NCBI RefSeq assembly: GCF_016591975.1
Contig: NZ_AP024169.1
Span: 1,474,001 to 1,538,000, forward strand
Length of the DNA stretch: 64,000 bases
Source of the DNA: Anaeromicropila herbilytica
GTDB taxonomy: Bacteria; Bacillota; Clostridia; Lachnospirales; Lachnospiraceae
Direction of reading: 5' to 3'
A program made the position numbers and the translations under genes. Each line of letters begins with the position of its first letter. The first letter of the stretch is position 1. The notes below the pieces were generated by a model. It saw only the letters and a program-made list of their open reading frames with translations, had not been told where the DNA came from and searched no databases. This document shows positions 28,102 through 35,130 of this stretch, one piece after another.

Positions 28102-28346
28102 TTTTAGTTGATATATATGTACCTAGTTTTGATAAAGAATACGATTTTCATCTAGATGAAAAGACTCCGATTTCTATTTTGCTAGAAGAGATTACGGAAA
28201 TGATTAGTCAGAAGGAGCAATGTGATATGAAGGGAAATCTATCTGAGTTAATGTTATGTTCTTATGAATCCAGAGAAATTCTAACAAACACAAAAACACT
28301 AAAAGAATGTAATGTGATTACTGGTAGCCGTTTGCTTTTGCTATGA
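28098..28346 (+). CDS. YukD/EsaB-like ubiquitin-fold protein
   Basis: 82 residues with the length and pattern of EsaB/YukD: an N-terminal beta-hairpin (ILVDIYVPSFDKEYDFHL), one central helix (PISILLEEITEMI), and a closing GSRLLLL strand that matches the G-x-x-L ending of the family. EsaB is a small cytosolic subunit or regulator of firmicute type VII systems. It overlaps the preceding gene by 4 bases. Confidence 0.7.
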   Translation: MILVDIYVPSFDKEYDFHLDEKTPISILLEEITEMISQKEQCDMKGNLSELMLCSYESREILTNTKTLKECNVITGSRLLLL

Positions 28347-28531
28347 ATACGATTGGAAAATGATAGCTTTTAATTTTCTATGTTGTTGCAATTAAATATT
28401 TCAATTTGAATTGGAATCTATTTTTAAAACAAGAATTATGTCGAAAAAAGAATGAAAAATCATAGGACTAAAGTCCTAAAAAAACAGAAAAACATGTCAT
28501 TCGTCTATAAAACCATGTCGTCTGTCAGGAA

Positions 28532-28562
28532 TTGAACACAAATAAAAATTATGTGATACAAT
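28532..28562 (+). promoter_or_regulatory. Internal promoter for the WXG100 genes
   Basis: TTGAAC at 28532-28537, 19-base spacer, and an extended -10 TGATACAAT ending at 28562. It lies in the 239-base gap after the YukD-like gene and would allow separate, higher expression of substrates relative to the ATPase. Confidence 0.6.
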
Positions 28563-28585
28563 ATATTTGTCAGGAGGAAACAGTA

Positions 28586-28945
28586 ATGTATGTAGTAAAT
28601 TTAGATCAATTGGTGGATGCATATCAAGCTTTGAAAGAACAAAAAAATATTTTGAAAAGTAAGATAGAAGAGCTTTCAAGAACAGCTACAACATTACGCA
28701 CGCTTTCTGGGATGGAGGAAATACTCTTACAGATTCATCAGATTATTACAGATCTTGAAAAAGAGTATAATGGAATGCAACAGATGATGCAGGTGTTAGA
28801 TAAAGCGTCAATCAGTTACTTAAACTGTGAACGTCGTATTGTTGATGAATATGAAGAAGCAACGCTGCATTTCAAAAAAACACAGGTTGGTTATACCAAT
28901 CTTGATGAGTTAAATGGGATGCTTTCTACTTTGAAATTCAAGTAA
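28586..28945 (+). CDS. Helical protein of WXG100 size without a WXG motif
   Basis: The ATG at 28586 has AGGAGG 9 bases upstream; 119 residues. Two long amphipathic helices predominate, with a YLNCE sequence at 78-82 that fits the YxxxD/E type VII export motif. No W-x-G turn is present. The next gene is a typical WXG100 protein 34 bases downstream, so it may be a divergent secreted partner or a substrate chaperone. Confidence 0.7.
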   Translation: MYVVNLDQLVDAYQALKEQKNILKSKIEELSRTATTLRTLSGMEEILLQIHQIITDLEKEYNGMQQMMQVLDKASISYLNCERRIVDEYEEATLHFKKTQVGYTNLDELNGMLSTLKFK

Positions 28946-28979
28946 GGAAGCGTCAATATAAAATTAAGGAGGCTATATT

Positions 28980-29282
28980 ATGGCATTAATTCAAGTAACA
29001 GCAGCAAGATTAAGAAGCGAGGCAGAAAAACTAAGAACTTATAACAGTAACTACAAGGCACAAGTATCTAGTCTTGAAACAGTAGAAGGAGAATTAAACT
29101 CAATGTGGGAAGGTGAAGCAAAAACTGCATTCCATACAGCATTTCAGAGTGATAAAGTTCAGATGGATAACTTCTACAATGCAATTGAGAAGTACATACA
29201 ATCCTTACTTACAATTGCACAAAAATACGAGCAAGCAGAACAAGCAAATACTGAAACAGCAAAAACACGTAATTATAAATAG
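28980..29282 (+). CDS. WXG100 (ESAT-6-like) protein
   Basis: 100 residues, AGGAGG upstream. A helix-turn-helix hairpin with WEG at the turn (residues 43-45) and YEQAE near the C-terminus, matching the YxxxD/E export motif. Expected to be exported as a dimer by the EssC system and to act as a secretion co-factor or substrate. The neighbour WXG100 gene begins 15 bases downstream, suggesting a heterodimer. Confidence 0.92.
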   Translation: MALIQVTAARLRSEAEKLRTYNSNYKAQVSSLETVEGELNSMWEGEAKTAFHTAFQSDKVQMDNFYNAIEKYIQSLLTIAQKYEQAEQANTETAKTRNYK

Positions 29283-29296
29283 GGAGGGCATATAGA

Positions 29297-29611
29297 ATGG
29301 AAGGAATTTTAAAAGTAACACCTGAGAAATTAATATCAACATCAACTGAATTTAGTCAAAAAGGAACTACTGTAAGTAATCTTACAACTGAGATGACCAA
29401 TCTTGTAACTGGACTTAGCTCTGTATGGTTAGGTGATGCTGCTTCAGCATATTCACAAAAATTTAAAGGATTAGATAGTGATATTCAAAAATTAAATAAG
29501 ATGATTCAAGAACATTCTAAAGATCTGAATGATATGGCAACTGTCTATACACAAGCTGAAAAAGCAAGTGTTGATGAGATTAACACGTTACAGAACAATG
29601 TTATTGCTTAA
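29297..29611 (+). CDS. WXG100 (ESAT-6-like) protein
   Basis: 104 residues with WLG at the turn (about 44-46) and the C-terminal export motif YTQAE. Opens with LKVTPEKLISTS, the usual start of this family. Its sequence differs clearly from the preceding WXG100 protein, and it resembles the later one at 32349 (both share a K-V-T-P-E opening and MATVYT). A terminator follows, which may reduce read-through into the substrate gene. Confidence 0.92.
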   Translation: MEGILKVTPEKLISTSTEFSQKGTTVSNLTTEMTNLVTGLSSVWLGDAASAYSQKFKGLDSDIQKLNKMIQEHSKDLNDMATVYTQAEKASVDEINTLQNNVIA

Positions 29612-29626
29612 AGATCGATATGAAAG

Positions 29627-29662
29627 CTGTATTGGAGATAGATTACCTTCAATACAGTTTTT
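29627..29662 (+). terminator. Terminator after the WXG100 pair
   Basis: An 11-bp stem with one G-U pair (29627-29637 with 29647-29657) followed by T5. Possibly only partly efficient, since a related gene follows in the same direction. Confidence 0.75.
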
Positions 29663-29709
29663 CATAAGTGAAGCTTTACCAAACACTCTAAAAGTAAGGA
29701 GAGTATAGT

Positions 29710-30870
29710 ATGCCAGATATAGTAATAAAAGGCGATGCTGCTAAGAATCAACTAGATGACGAAAAGCAGATGCAAGTTCAATTATTAGAGATATCTAATC
29801 GTATTGCGAGTGTTAAAGGCAACCTAAGATTTAAAATATTAGCAGCAGAACAAATTGGTAATCAATTAGAGCAACTGAAAAGTAATGTGGAAAGACATAG
29901 TGTGGGCATGTCGTCGTTAAGTCAGGTTCTAAATGAATCCATAGAAAAATATAACGCTACAGAAAATGATATTATAAATCATACAAGAGGTGAAAATATA
30001 TCTTCGAATGAAAGTTCGGATGGAAAAAGTATTAATGGAAGAAGTTCGAAATCATCGTCAGCAAGTAAAGCTGATAGTAGAGGATTTTTCCAAAAATTAT
30101 TTCAAGATGGCAAGGTTGATGAATCATTATTTAATCAATCTATGGCTGCATCTGGTACACTTTTTGGCATTGATACTGGATTTGAAAGGAATCAAAAAGG
30201 ACTTGGTTTTACTGTTAAAACGGGTTTAGAATCTGAATGGAATTTAAAAAAAGGTGATATGCAATCCTCTGCTAATTTTAAGGCAGAAACTTATATGTAT
30301 AATGAAGAAGATAAGGCGCATTTTGGTATTGCATCATCAAAGTTTACCGAATCAGTTGGTGTATCAGGTGTAAAAGCAGACTTGGTAGTAGGATTAATGA
30401 AAGATGGCAAAATAGATCCATCATTGAATGCAAAGGCAACTGCACAAGCTAAAGTAGCATCTGCTTCAGAAGAAGTACAGATAGGTACAGATGAATATAA
30501 TGCGCATGCTTCTGTTGAGGGTACTTTAGGAGATGCCAAGGCAGAGGCTGGAATTGGAGTCGGTGATCTTGGTGTTGATGAGAATGGAAATAAGGAATAC
30601 GGAGTCCAAGCTAAGGTAGGTGCAGAAGCTTCACTGCTTAAAGGAGAAGCTAAGACAGGATTTACCGTATGTGGTGTTAAAGTTGATGCTGGCATTGAAG
30701 GTAAATTGGTTAGTGTCGGAGCTAGCGCAGACGTATCAGTAACAGATGAAGATGCTTCGGTTAAAGTTGGCGCAAGTCTATTTGCTGGTGGAGATATTAA
30801 GGTAAAAGTTGATTGGAGTAAGTTTAAATTGCCCGAGTTTGATTGGCCAGACAGCTTATCTTTAACATAG
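29710..30870 (+). CDS. Candidate type VII substrate: WXG-like helical head, linker, Ala/Gly-rich beta repeat tail
   Basis: 386 residues. Residues 1-90 are helical with YNATE at 81-85, which fits the YxxxD/E type VII signal placed after a helical hairpin. Residues 92-122 form a Ser/Asn/Lys linker. Residues 125-375 are alternating short strands rich in Ala, Gly, Val and Lys (VGAEASLLKGEAK, VSVGASADVSV and similar), suggesting a beta-rich repetitive fold. No toxin catalytic motif and no signal peptide or helix for membrane insertion are visible. Flanked by WXG100 genes and a DUF4176 gene. Likely secreted; function unknown. Confidence 0.65.
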   Translation: MPDIVIKGDAAKNQLDDEKQMQVQLLEISNRIASVKGNLRFKILAAEQIGNQLEQLKSNVERHSVGMSSLSQVLNESIEKYNATENDIINHTRGENISSNESSDGKSINGRSSKSSSASKADSRGFFQKLFQDGKVDESLFNQSMAASGTLFGIDTGFERNQKGLGFTVKTGLESEWNLKKGDMQSSANFKAETYMYNEEDKAHFGIASSKFTESVGVSGVKADLVVGLMKDGKIDPSLNAKATAQAKVASASEEVQIGTDEYNAHASVEGTLGDAKAEAGIGVGDLGVDENGNKEYGVQAKVGAEASLLKGEAKTGFTVCGVKVDAGIEGKLVSVGASADVSVTDEDASVKVGASLFAGGDIKVKVDWSKFKLPEFDWPDSLSLT

Positions 30871-30891
30871 AAATATGAGTAAAGAAATTTA

Positions 30892-30960
30892 GTTTAGTGT
30901 GAAATAAAGCATTTCACACCCTTGATTTATATGTTGCCAAAGACGACATATGGGAGCTAG
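30892..30960 (+). repeat. Double-hairpin element, copy A
   Basis: Hairpin 1 pairs GTGTGAAA (30897-30904) with TTTCACAC (30912-30919) around TAAAGCA. Hairpin 2 pairs 30929-30936 with 30944-30951. The element ends with GGGAGCTA. Relative to copy C (61707-61774) the outermost pair of hairpin 2 changes from G-C to A-T, a compensatory change. The ribosome binding site of the DUF4176 gene begins 8 bases downstream. Confidence 0.8.
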
Positions 30961-30980
30961 TATGAAAAGGAGGTTTAAGG

Positions 30981-31262
30981 ATGAAGAAGTTTTTACCGAT
31001 TGGATCAGTAGTATTATTAAAGGGTGGCGAAAAGAAGGTTATGATATGCGGAAGAGTTCAGCAAAAAGTAGACACAAATGAAATTTTTGATTATTCCGCA
31101 TGCTATTATCCAGAAGGAATTTTAGATGCAAAAGAATTATTCCTTTTTAATAATGATGATATCGAAAATGTATTTTATATTGGAATGCAGGACGAAGAAG
31201 AATTTAAATTTCGTAAATATATCATTGAAGAGCTATCTAAGGTTGAAAGTGTTAGTGAGTAA
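30981..31262 (+). CDS. DUF4176 family protein
   Basis: 93 residues, strong AAGGAGG site. It opens with LPIGSVVLLKGGEKKVMICGR, the hallmark of the DUF4176 family, small proteins found beside LXG and WXG100 genes in firmicute type VII loci. Function unknown; a role as adaptor or immunity-associated protein has been proposed for the context, not shown here. It is followed after 2 bases by the LURP-like gene, so the two are coupled. Confidence 0.8.
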   Translation: MKKFLPIGSVVLLKGGEKKVMICGRVQQKVDTNEIFDYSACYYPEGILDAKELFLFNNDDIENVFYIGMQDEEEFKFRKYIIEELSKVESVSE

Positions 31263-31264
31263 AG

Positions 31265-31900
31265 ATGCCATATATTAAATTAATACAAATAAAAGATGGA
31301 TTTCATAATCGTTATGAATTAGTAGAAGAAGATAGAATTATAGCAACAAGCAGTGTGCCTGCTAAGATAGGTACGAGAGATATTTTCTATTTAGTTGATG
31401 GAACATTAAAATATCATTTAATGCATCACCTAGCAGAAGAATTAGGTAATGTTACTAGAACCACAAGTAAAAGAAAACTCATGCAATTTGATATATATAA
31501 TGAGCATAGTGATAAAGTTGGAATGATAAATAGTAGGAGAACAAAGGGTATTTGGAAATGTTATAAATATGACGAAATTAATTTCTACAATAAAAACTAT
31601 ATAGGATATAAAGTTGGCATGGGAGCAGAGGGACATAAGTATCCAATCTATGAAAATGATAAGCAGATTGCTTTGGTGGAAAAAGATAATCTGGTCCTAA
31701 ATAGAAAAGATGTATATCATATCTATACCCTGGAGGAAGAGCTGATTGAACTTGTTGCATTGTATTGCCTAAGATTAGATACGATAGAATTTTCGCAACG
31801 TGACATTGCAATCAACTCAAAAGAAAAATCACTCTCCTATACATGGAACAAAGAAGTTAAGTGTAAATATGATCCTGATTTTAAAAACAGATGTATATAA
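31265..31900 (+). CDS. LURP-one/tubby-like domain protein
   Basis: 211 residues, no membrane segment or signal peptide. The succession of short beta strands (KLMQFDIYNEHSDKVGMINSRR, YKVGMGAEGHKYPIYENDKQIALVEK) suggests the tubby-like barrel of LURP-one and scramblase-related proteins, which act in membrane or lipid binding. It forms a pair with the DUF4176 gene and is followed by copy B of the repeat. No catalytic residues are evident. The assignment is by pattern only. Confidence 0.45.
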   Translation: MPYIKLIQIKDGFHNRYELVEEDRIIATSSVPAKIGTRDIFYLVDGTLKYHLMHHLAEELGNVTRTTSKRKLMQFDIYNEHSDKVGMINSRRTKGIWKCYKYDEINFYNKNYIGYKVGMGAEGHKYPIYENDKQIALVEKDNLVLNRKDVYHIYTLEEELIELVALYCLRLDTIEFSQRDIAINSKEKSLSYTWNKEVKCKYDPDFKNRCI

Positions 31901-31933
31901 CAGATGTTTTATAGATAGATTTGGCTATAAGTG

Positions 31934-32011
31934 GACGCTAGTGTGAAATAAAATGTTTCACACGTTGAATTTAGGCTTGCAAGCAAGTCGCAGGCATGTA
32001 AGCTAGTGTGA
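31934..32011 (+). repeat. Double-hairpin element, copy B
   Basis: Hairpin 1 pairs GTGTGAAA (31941-31948) with TTTCACAC (31956-31963), preceded by GCTA as in copies A and C. The second half is different: it contains CTTGCAAGCAAG, a word shared with copy D, then GCATGTAAGCTAGTGTGAA, which looks like the end of one element and the start of another. It lies just before the WXG100 gene at 32029. Confidence 0.7.
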
Positions 32012-32028
32012 ATTAGGGAGGGATTGAA

Positions 32029-32334
32029 GTGGATAATAATAGTATTGAAATAAGTACACAAATATTAGACAGTGATACAGCAAGCATGATAGAAGAATTA
32101 AATGCAGTACGTAATCAGATGAAGAGTATGTTTGATGAAGTAATTGAGTTGAATACTATGTGGGAAGGCCCAGCTAATAATGCATTTAAAGAGCAATTTG
32201 GTATTGATCATGCTACGTTTACGGAGCTATGCACATCGGTTGAAAAATTCATAGAGTGTATGCAATTTGCAAGTAAAGAATATACCAAATGTGAAAGTAG
32301 TATAGGGCAATCAATTGCCGCTATCACGTTATAA
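32029..32334 (+). CDS. WXG100 (ESAT-6-like) protein
   Basis: GTG start with GGGAGGGA 6 bases upstream; 101 residues. WEG at the helix turn (about 44-46) and YTKCE near the C-terminus as export motif. First of three consecutive WXG100 genes separated by 14 and 11 bases. Together with the pair at 28980-29611 this makes five paralogues in the island, which suggests alternative heterodimers or partners for different substrates. Confidence 0.9.
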   Translation: MDNNSIEISTQILDSDTASMIEELNAVRNQMKSMFDEVIELNTMWEGPANNAFKEQFGIDHATFTELCTSVEKFIECMQFASKEYTKCESSIGQSIAAITL

Positions 32335-32348
32335 GGAGGGGATGGAGT

Positions 32349-32690
32349 ATGCAGATTACACAGGATCTTTCATTTGGCAGTGTAACTTTAAAAGTAACAC
32401 CTGAGGTTTTACATTCCAAAGCAGAAATAGTAAATACTAAAATTTCCTCTATGTCAAAAGAGTTTGATAAAATGTGTTCATTAATAGCAAAATCGAACTC
32501 TTATTGGGTTGGAAAAGCAGGTGAGGTACATAGAAATACATTTACTGAGAAAAAACCGGATATCGAAGATATTATTAAGAGATTGAATGAACATGTAACC
32601 GAACTACATCAAATGGCTACTGTATATACGAGCGCTGAAACTGCCGCTAAGGAAGTGGCAGAAGCATTACCTAACGATATCATTTTATAG
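32349..32690 (+). CDS. WXG100 (ESAT-6-like) protein
   Basis: 113 residues. About 13 extra N-terminal residues precede the family opening LKVTPEVLHSKA. The turn is WVG (about 53-55), and YTSAE near residue 95 is the export motif. It is most similar by eye to the WXG100 protein at 29297, suggesting duplication of a two-gene unit within the island. Confidence 0.9.
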   Translation: MQITQDLSFGSVTLKVTPEVLHSKAEIVNTKISSMSKEFDKMCSLIAKSNSYWVGKAGEVHRNTFTEKKPDIEDIIKRLNEHVTELHQMATVYTSAETAAKEVAEALPNDIIL

Positions 32691-32701
32691 GAGGAAAAGA
32701 T

Positions 32702-33031
32702 ATGAGCAGTTATTCTAGTATTGAATTTGATTTTGCCAAAGCACTTAGTCAGGCAAATGAAATTGATGAAATAGCCAGAGATCTTAACACACTGGCTAGT
32801 AATAAATTTGACACTACGATGCAGTCCTTGTCCTCCAACTGGAAAGGTGATAGTGCCAATAAGTATCTAAAAAAAGGAGTAACCCTTCAAACTTATATGG
32901 GGACTTCCGTGAAGAATCTAAATACAGTTGCTGATAATATACGAGCTGTAGCAAAGAGAATCTATGAAGCAGAGATGGAAGCAAAACGAATTGCAGAAGC
33001 TAGGGAAAGATCTCATAAAAGTAAGCAATAA
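32702..33031 (+). CDS. WXG100-like protein with basic C-terminal tail
   Basis: 109 residues; AGGAGG upstream. Two helices with WKG at the turn (about 47-49). The C-terminal helix carries no clean YxxxD/E; instead it ends in a basic tail (RERSHKSKQ). It may be a partner that lacks its own export signal, as often seen in WXG100 heterodimers where only one chain carries the motif. Confidence 0.85.
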   Translation: MSSYSSIEFDFAKALSQANEIDEIARDLNTLASNKFDTTMQSLSSNWKGDSANKYLKKGVTLQTYMGTSVKNLNTVADNIRAVAKRIYEAEMEAKRIAEARERSHKSKQ

Positions 33032-33127
33032 TTGAAAGAAATCTAGTGTCTTAAAGAACATCAAAGATAATTAGTACCTATTTTATATGAGAAAATAGGC
33101 AATTAAAAAAGGAAAGGCATGGAGAAA

Positions 33128-34729
33128 ATGAGAAAAGCGTATAAAAGTATATGGAAGATCTTCTTAGTCGTATTCCTCTTTGTTCTAGTTACTTCGAATT
33201 ATGTATCAGCTTCAGAACAGGTAAATATATCGCAAGCGGAAACAGAAGATGGACAAATCAATATATATATTAATGGCGTTCAGGATAAGATTAAAAAGGT
33301 TAATTGTCTCATTGCTTCGACCCCAGTTAGTAACATTACCTACACTAAAATCAATCAATATATTGGAAGTGTGGATACACTTTTGTTAATAGACGATTCC
33401 GAGTCAATTACCAAAGAAGAACGTCAGAGATTAAGTGCTCTTATATTAGACTATATTGACCATAAGAATAGTAATGAGAGCATTTCTATTGCTACATATG
33501 GTACTAAATTAAGATATTTGTGCAATTATGAAAAGGATCGTTATGAAATATTAAAAGCTTTTGGCAAGATTCAGTTTAAAAATCAATCGAGTTATCTAAC
33601 TGATGTAATTGCCAAGGTTACAAGTGATTTACAGAAAAGAAAAGAAACAAGTTTAAAAAGAATTATCGTATTTTCAGATGGCTTTGATAACAACGAGAAT
33701 GGAATTACAAAAGAAGAATTGTATAATAAGTTAGAAAATACTTCTTATCCAATCTATACAATTGGATGTGTTCACTTGGATAATAAAAAGGAGTTAAAAG
33801 AGTTATTTGCGTTAGCTAGATTAACACAAGGAAAGAGCTATCGTTTTGATAAAAAAACAAAAGTATCCGAGGTTAGAAAGTCCATTGAAAATGTTAAGGA
33901 TTATATTAGAATTAGTATTAATCCTGAAAATGAGTTGCAAGATGGAAGTATAAAAACTGTTGAATTAAAAGTAGAAACATTAAAAAATACTTATGAATTA
34001 CATAAAGATATTCGAATGAACATGGCAGAGAAAGATACATCGTTAGACATAGATAAAAAAGTTAAAGCCACAGATAAAAAGCCTTCTCATGAGGAAGGTA
34101 TTTATCTAAGTAAAACGATGATAATTATAATAATTTCTGTAGTTGTAGGGCTATTAATCTTAATAATAATTGGGATTATATGGTGGAAACATAAGAAGAA
34201 AGAAAAGAAAATATTATCTGATATTAATAATAAAGTAAAAAAACCAGATATTATTATATCTGGCGGTAAGAATGTATCAAATCAGGAGTATTCTAGCAAC
34301 ATTGGAAGAAGCTTTATGAGTGCAGGTGATGAACTAGACAAAACAGTTGTACTTCACCAAGAAGATATATTTGATAAGACAATTATGTTATCACCAGACC
34401 AATGTCTATGGAGTGTAAAGCTAAAAGATATTCGTAATAATCGAATTTTTGTAAAGGAACTAAGGAATGAATTAGTGATTGGCAGAGTTGGTAACTCGTC
34501 TGACCAAGCTAAGATAATCATAGATTACGAAAGTAGCGTTTCAAAAAGGCATTGTCGTATTTATTTAAAAGAAAGTAATGTATATATCGTTGATATGGGC
34601 TCATCCAATCATACATTTTTAAATGGAGTTATGCTAAATGACGAGCAGTTATTAAAAGATGGAGATGTGATTGGCGTAGGTAATCTTAGTTTGGAAGTGG
34701 CTTTAGAGAAAATGGAAATGGAGGCATAA
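33128..34729 (+). CDS. VWA domain, membrane helix, phospho-motif linker and FHA domain protein
   Basis: ATG 33128 (10 bases after AAAGG) is preferred to 33119; 533 residues. Signal-like helix at 8-27, then an extracytoplasmic von Willebrand A domain (about 80-255) with the MIDAS motif DDSES (D89, S91, S93) for metal-dependent protein binding. A helix at 330-351 leads to a cytosolic part: a linker with DKTVVL (404-409) and DKTIML (416-421), then an FHA domain with Arg453, Ser472-x-x-His475 and Asn499. It closes the type VII island. Threonines in the linker are plausible kinase targets read by FHA domains in cis or trans. Confidence 0.82.
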   Translation: MRKAYKSIWKIFLVVFLFVLVTSNYVSASEQVNISQAETEDGQINIYINGVQDKIKKVNCLIASTPVSNITYTKINQYIGSVDTLLLIDDSESITKEERQRLSALILDYIDHKNSNESISIATYGTKLRYLCNYEKDRYEILKAFGKIQFKNQSSYLTDVIAKVTSDLQKRKETSLKRIIVFSDGFDNNENGITKEELYNKLENTSYPIYTIGCVHLDNKKELKELFALARLTQGKSYRFDKKTKVSEVRKSIENVKDYIRISINPENELQDGSIKTVELKVETLKNTYELHKDIRMNMAEKDTSLDIDKKVKATDKKPSHEEGIYLSKTMIIIIISVVVGLLILIIIGIIWWKHKKKEKKILSDINNKVKKPDIIISGGKNVSNQEYSSNIGRSFMSAGDELDKTVVLHQEDIFDKTIMLSPDQCLWSVKLKDIRNNRIFVKELRNELVIGRVGNSSDQAKIIIDYESSVSKRHCRIYLKESNVYIVDMGSSNHTFLNGVMLNDEQLLKDGDVIGVGNLSLEVALEKMEMEA

Positions 34730-35130
34730 TACTTTAATCCCAATATTTGATTAGGGTGTCAAAAGTCATTTTTTAGTTTACTGAGTGTATATTGCTGTAT
34801 AATTATGAATTTTGGCTACCTTTCCTTCAAGCAACATATTTTTTACAAGCCTCATAACAAGCGAAAATACTCACTAATGTTCCTATTTTCGCTTTGAGTC
34901 TTGACAAAATATAAGCGTTACTTTCAGCCGGACTACGCCTAAATTAATAATTATTCATCAATATACACAATATATGTTGAGAATGACCTTTTACACTCTA
35001 ATCATACTTTGTTCATTAATAGCTTTAAATGCTATTTTTACAATATGTAGTAAATAATAAATAAATATAAAACGAAAAACAGGGTCATATCCCTGTTTTT
35101 TCGTTTATAATTATGGAGTTTTAGTGATAA
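34730..35130. other. Intergenic region between convergent genes
   Basis: 401 bases between the VWA-FHA gene and the minus-strand Cys-Pro-repeat gene. It contains a perfect 11-bp hairpin (34859-34869 with 34884-34894) without a T-run and the bidirectional terminator at 35070-35106. No coding frame is supported. Confidence 0.5.
35070..35106. terminator. Bidirectional terminator
   Basis: An inverted repeat spanning the GC core ACAGGG/CCCTGT with A-rich and T-rich outer arms; T6 on the plus strand and T5 on the minus strand. It serves both converging genes. Confidence 0.85.

Noticed and set aside
29710..30870. Classic LXG polymorphic toxin with C-terminal enzyme domain
   Set aside because: No known toxin motif is visible in the C-terminal half, which is repetitive and beta-rich, and no clear LXG signature is present in the head.
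30892..30960. Copy A as an ordinary intrinsic terminator of the substrate gene
   Set aside because: Neither hairpin is followed by a T-run, and the same element occurs before unrelated genes.
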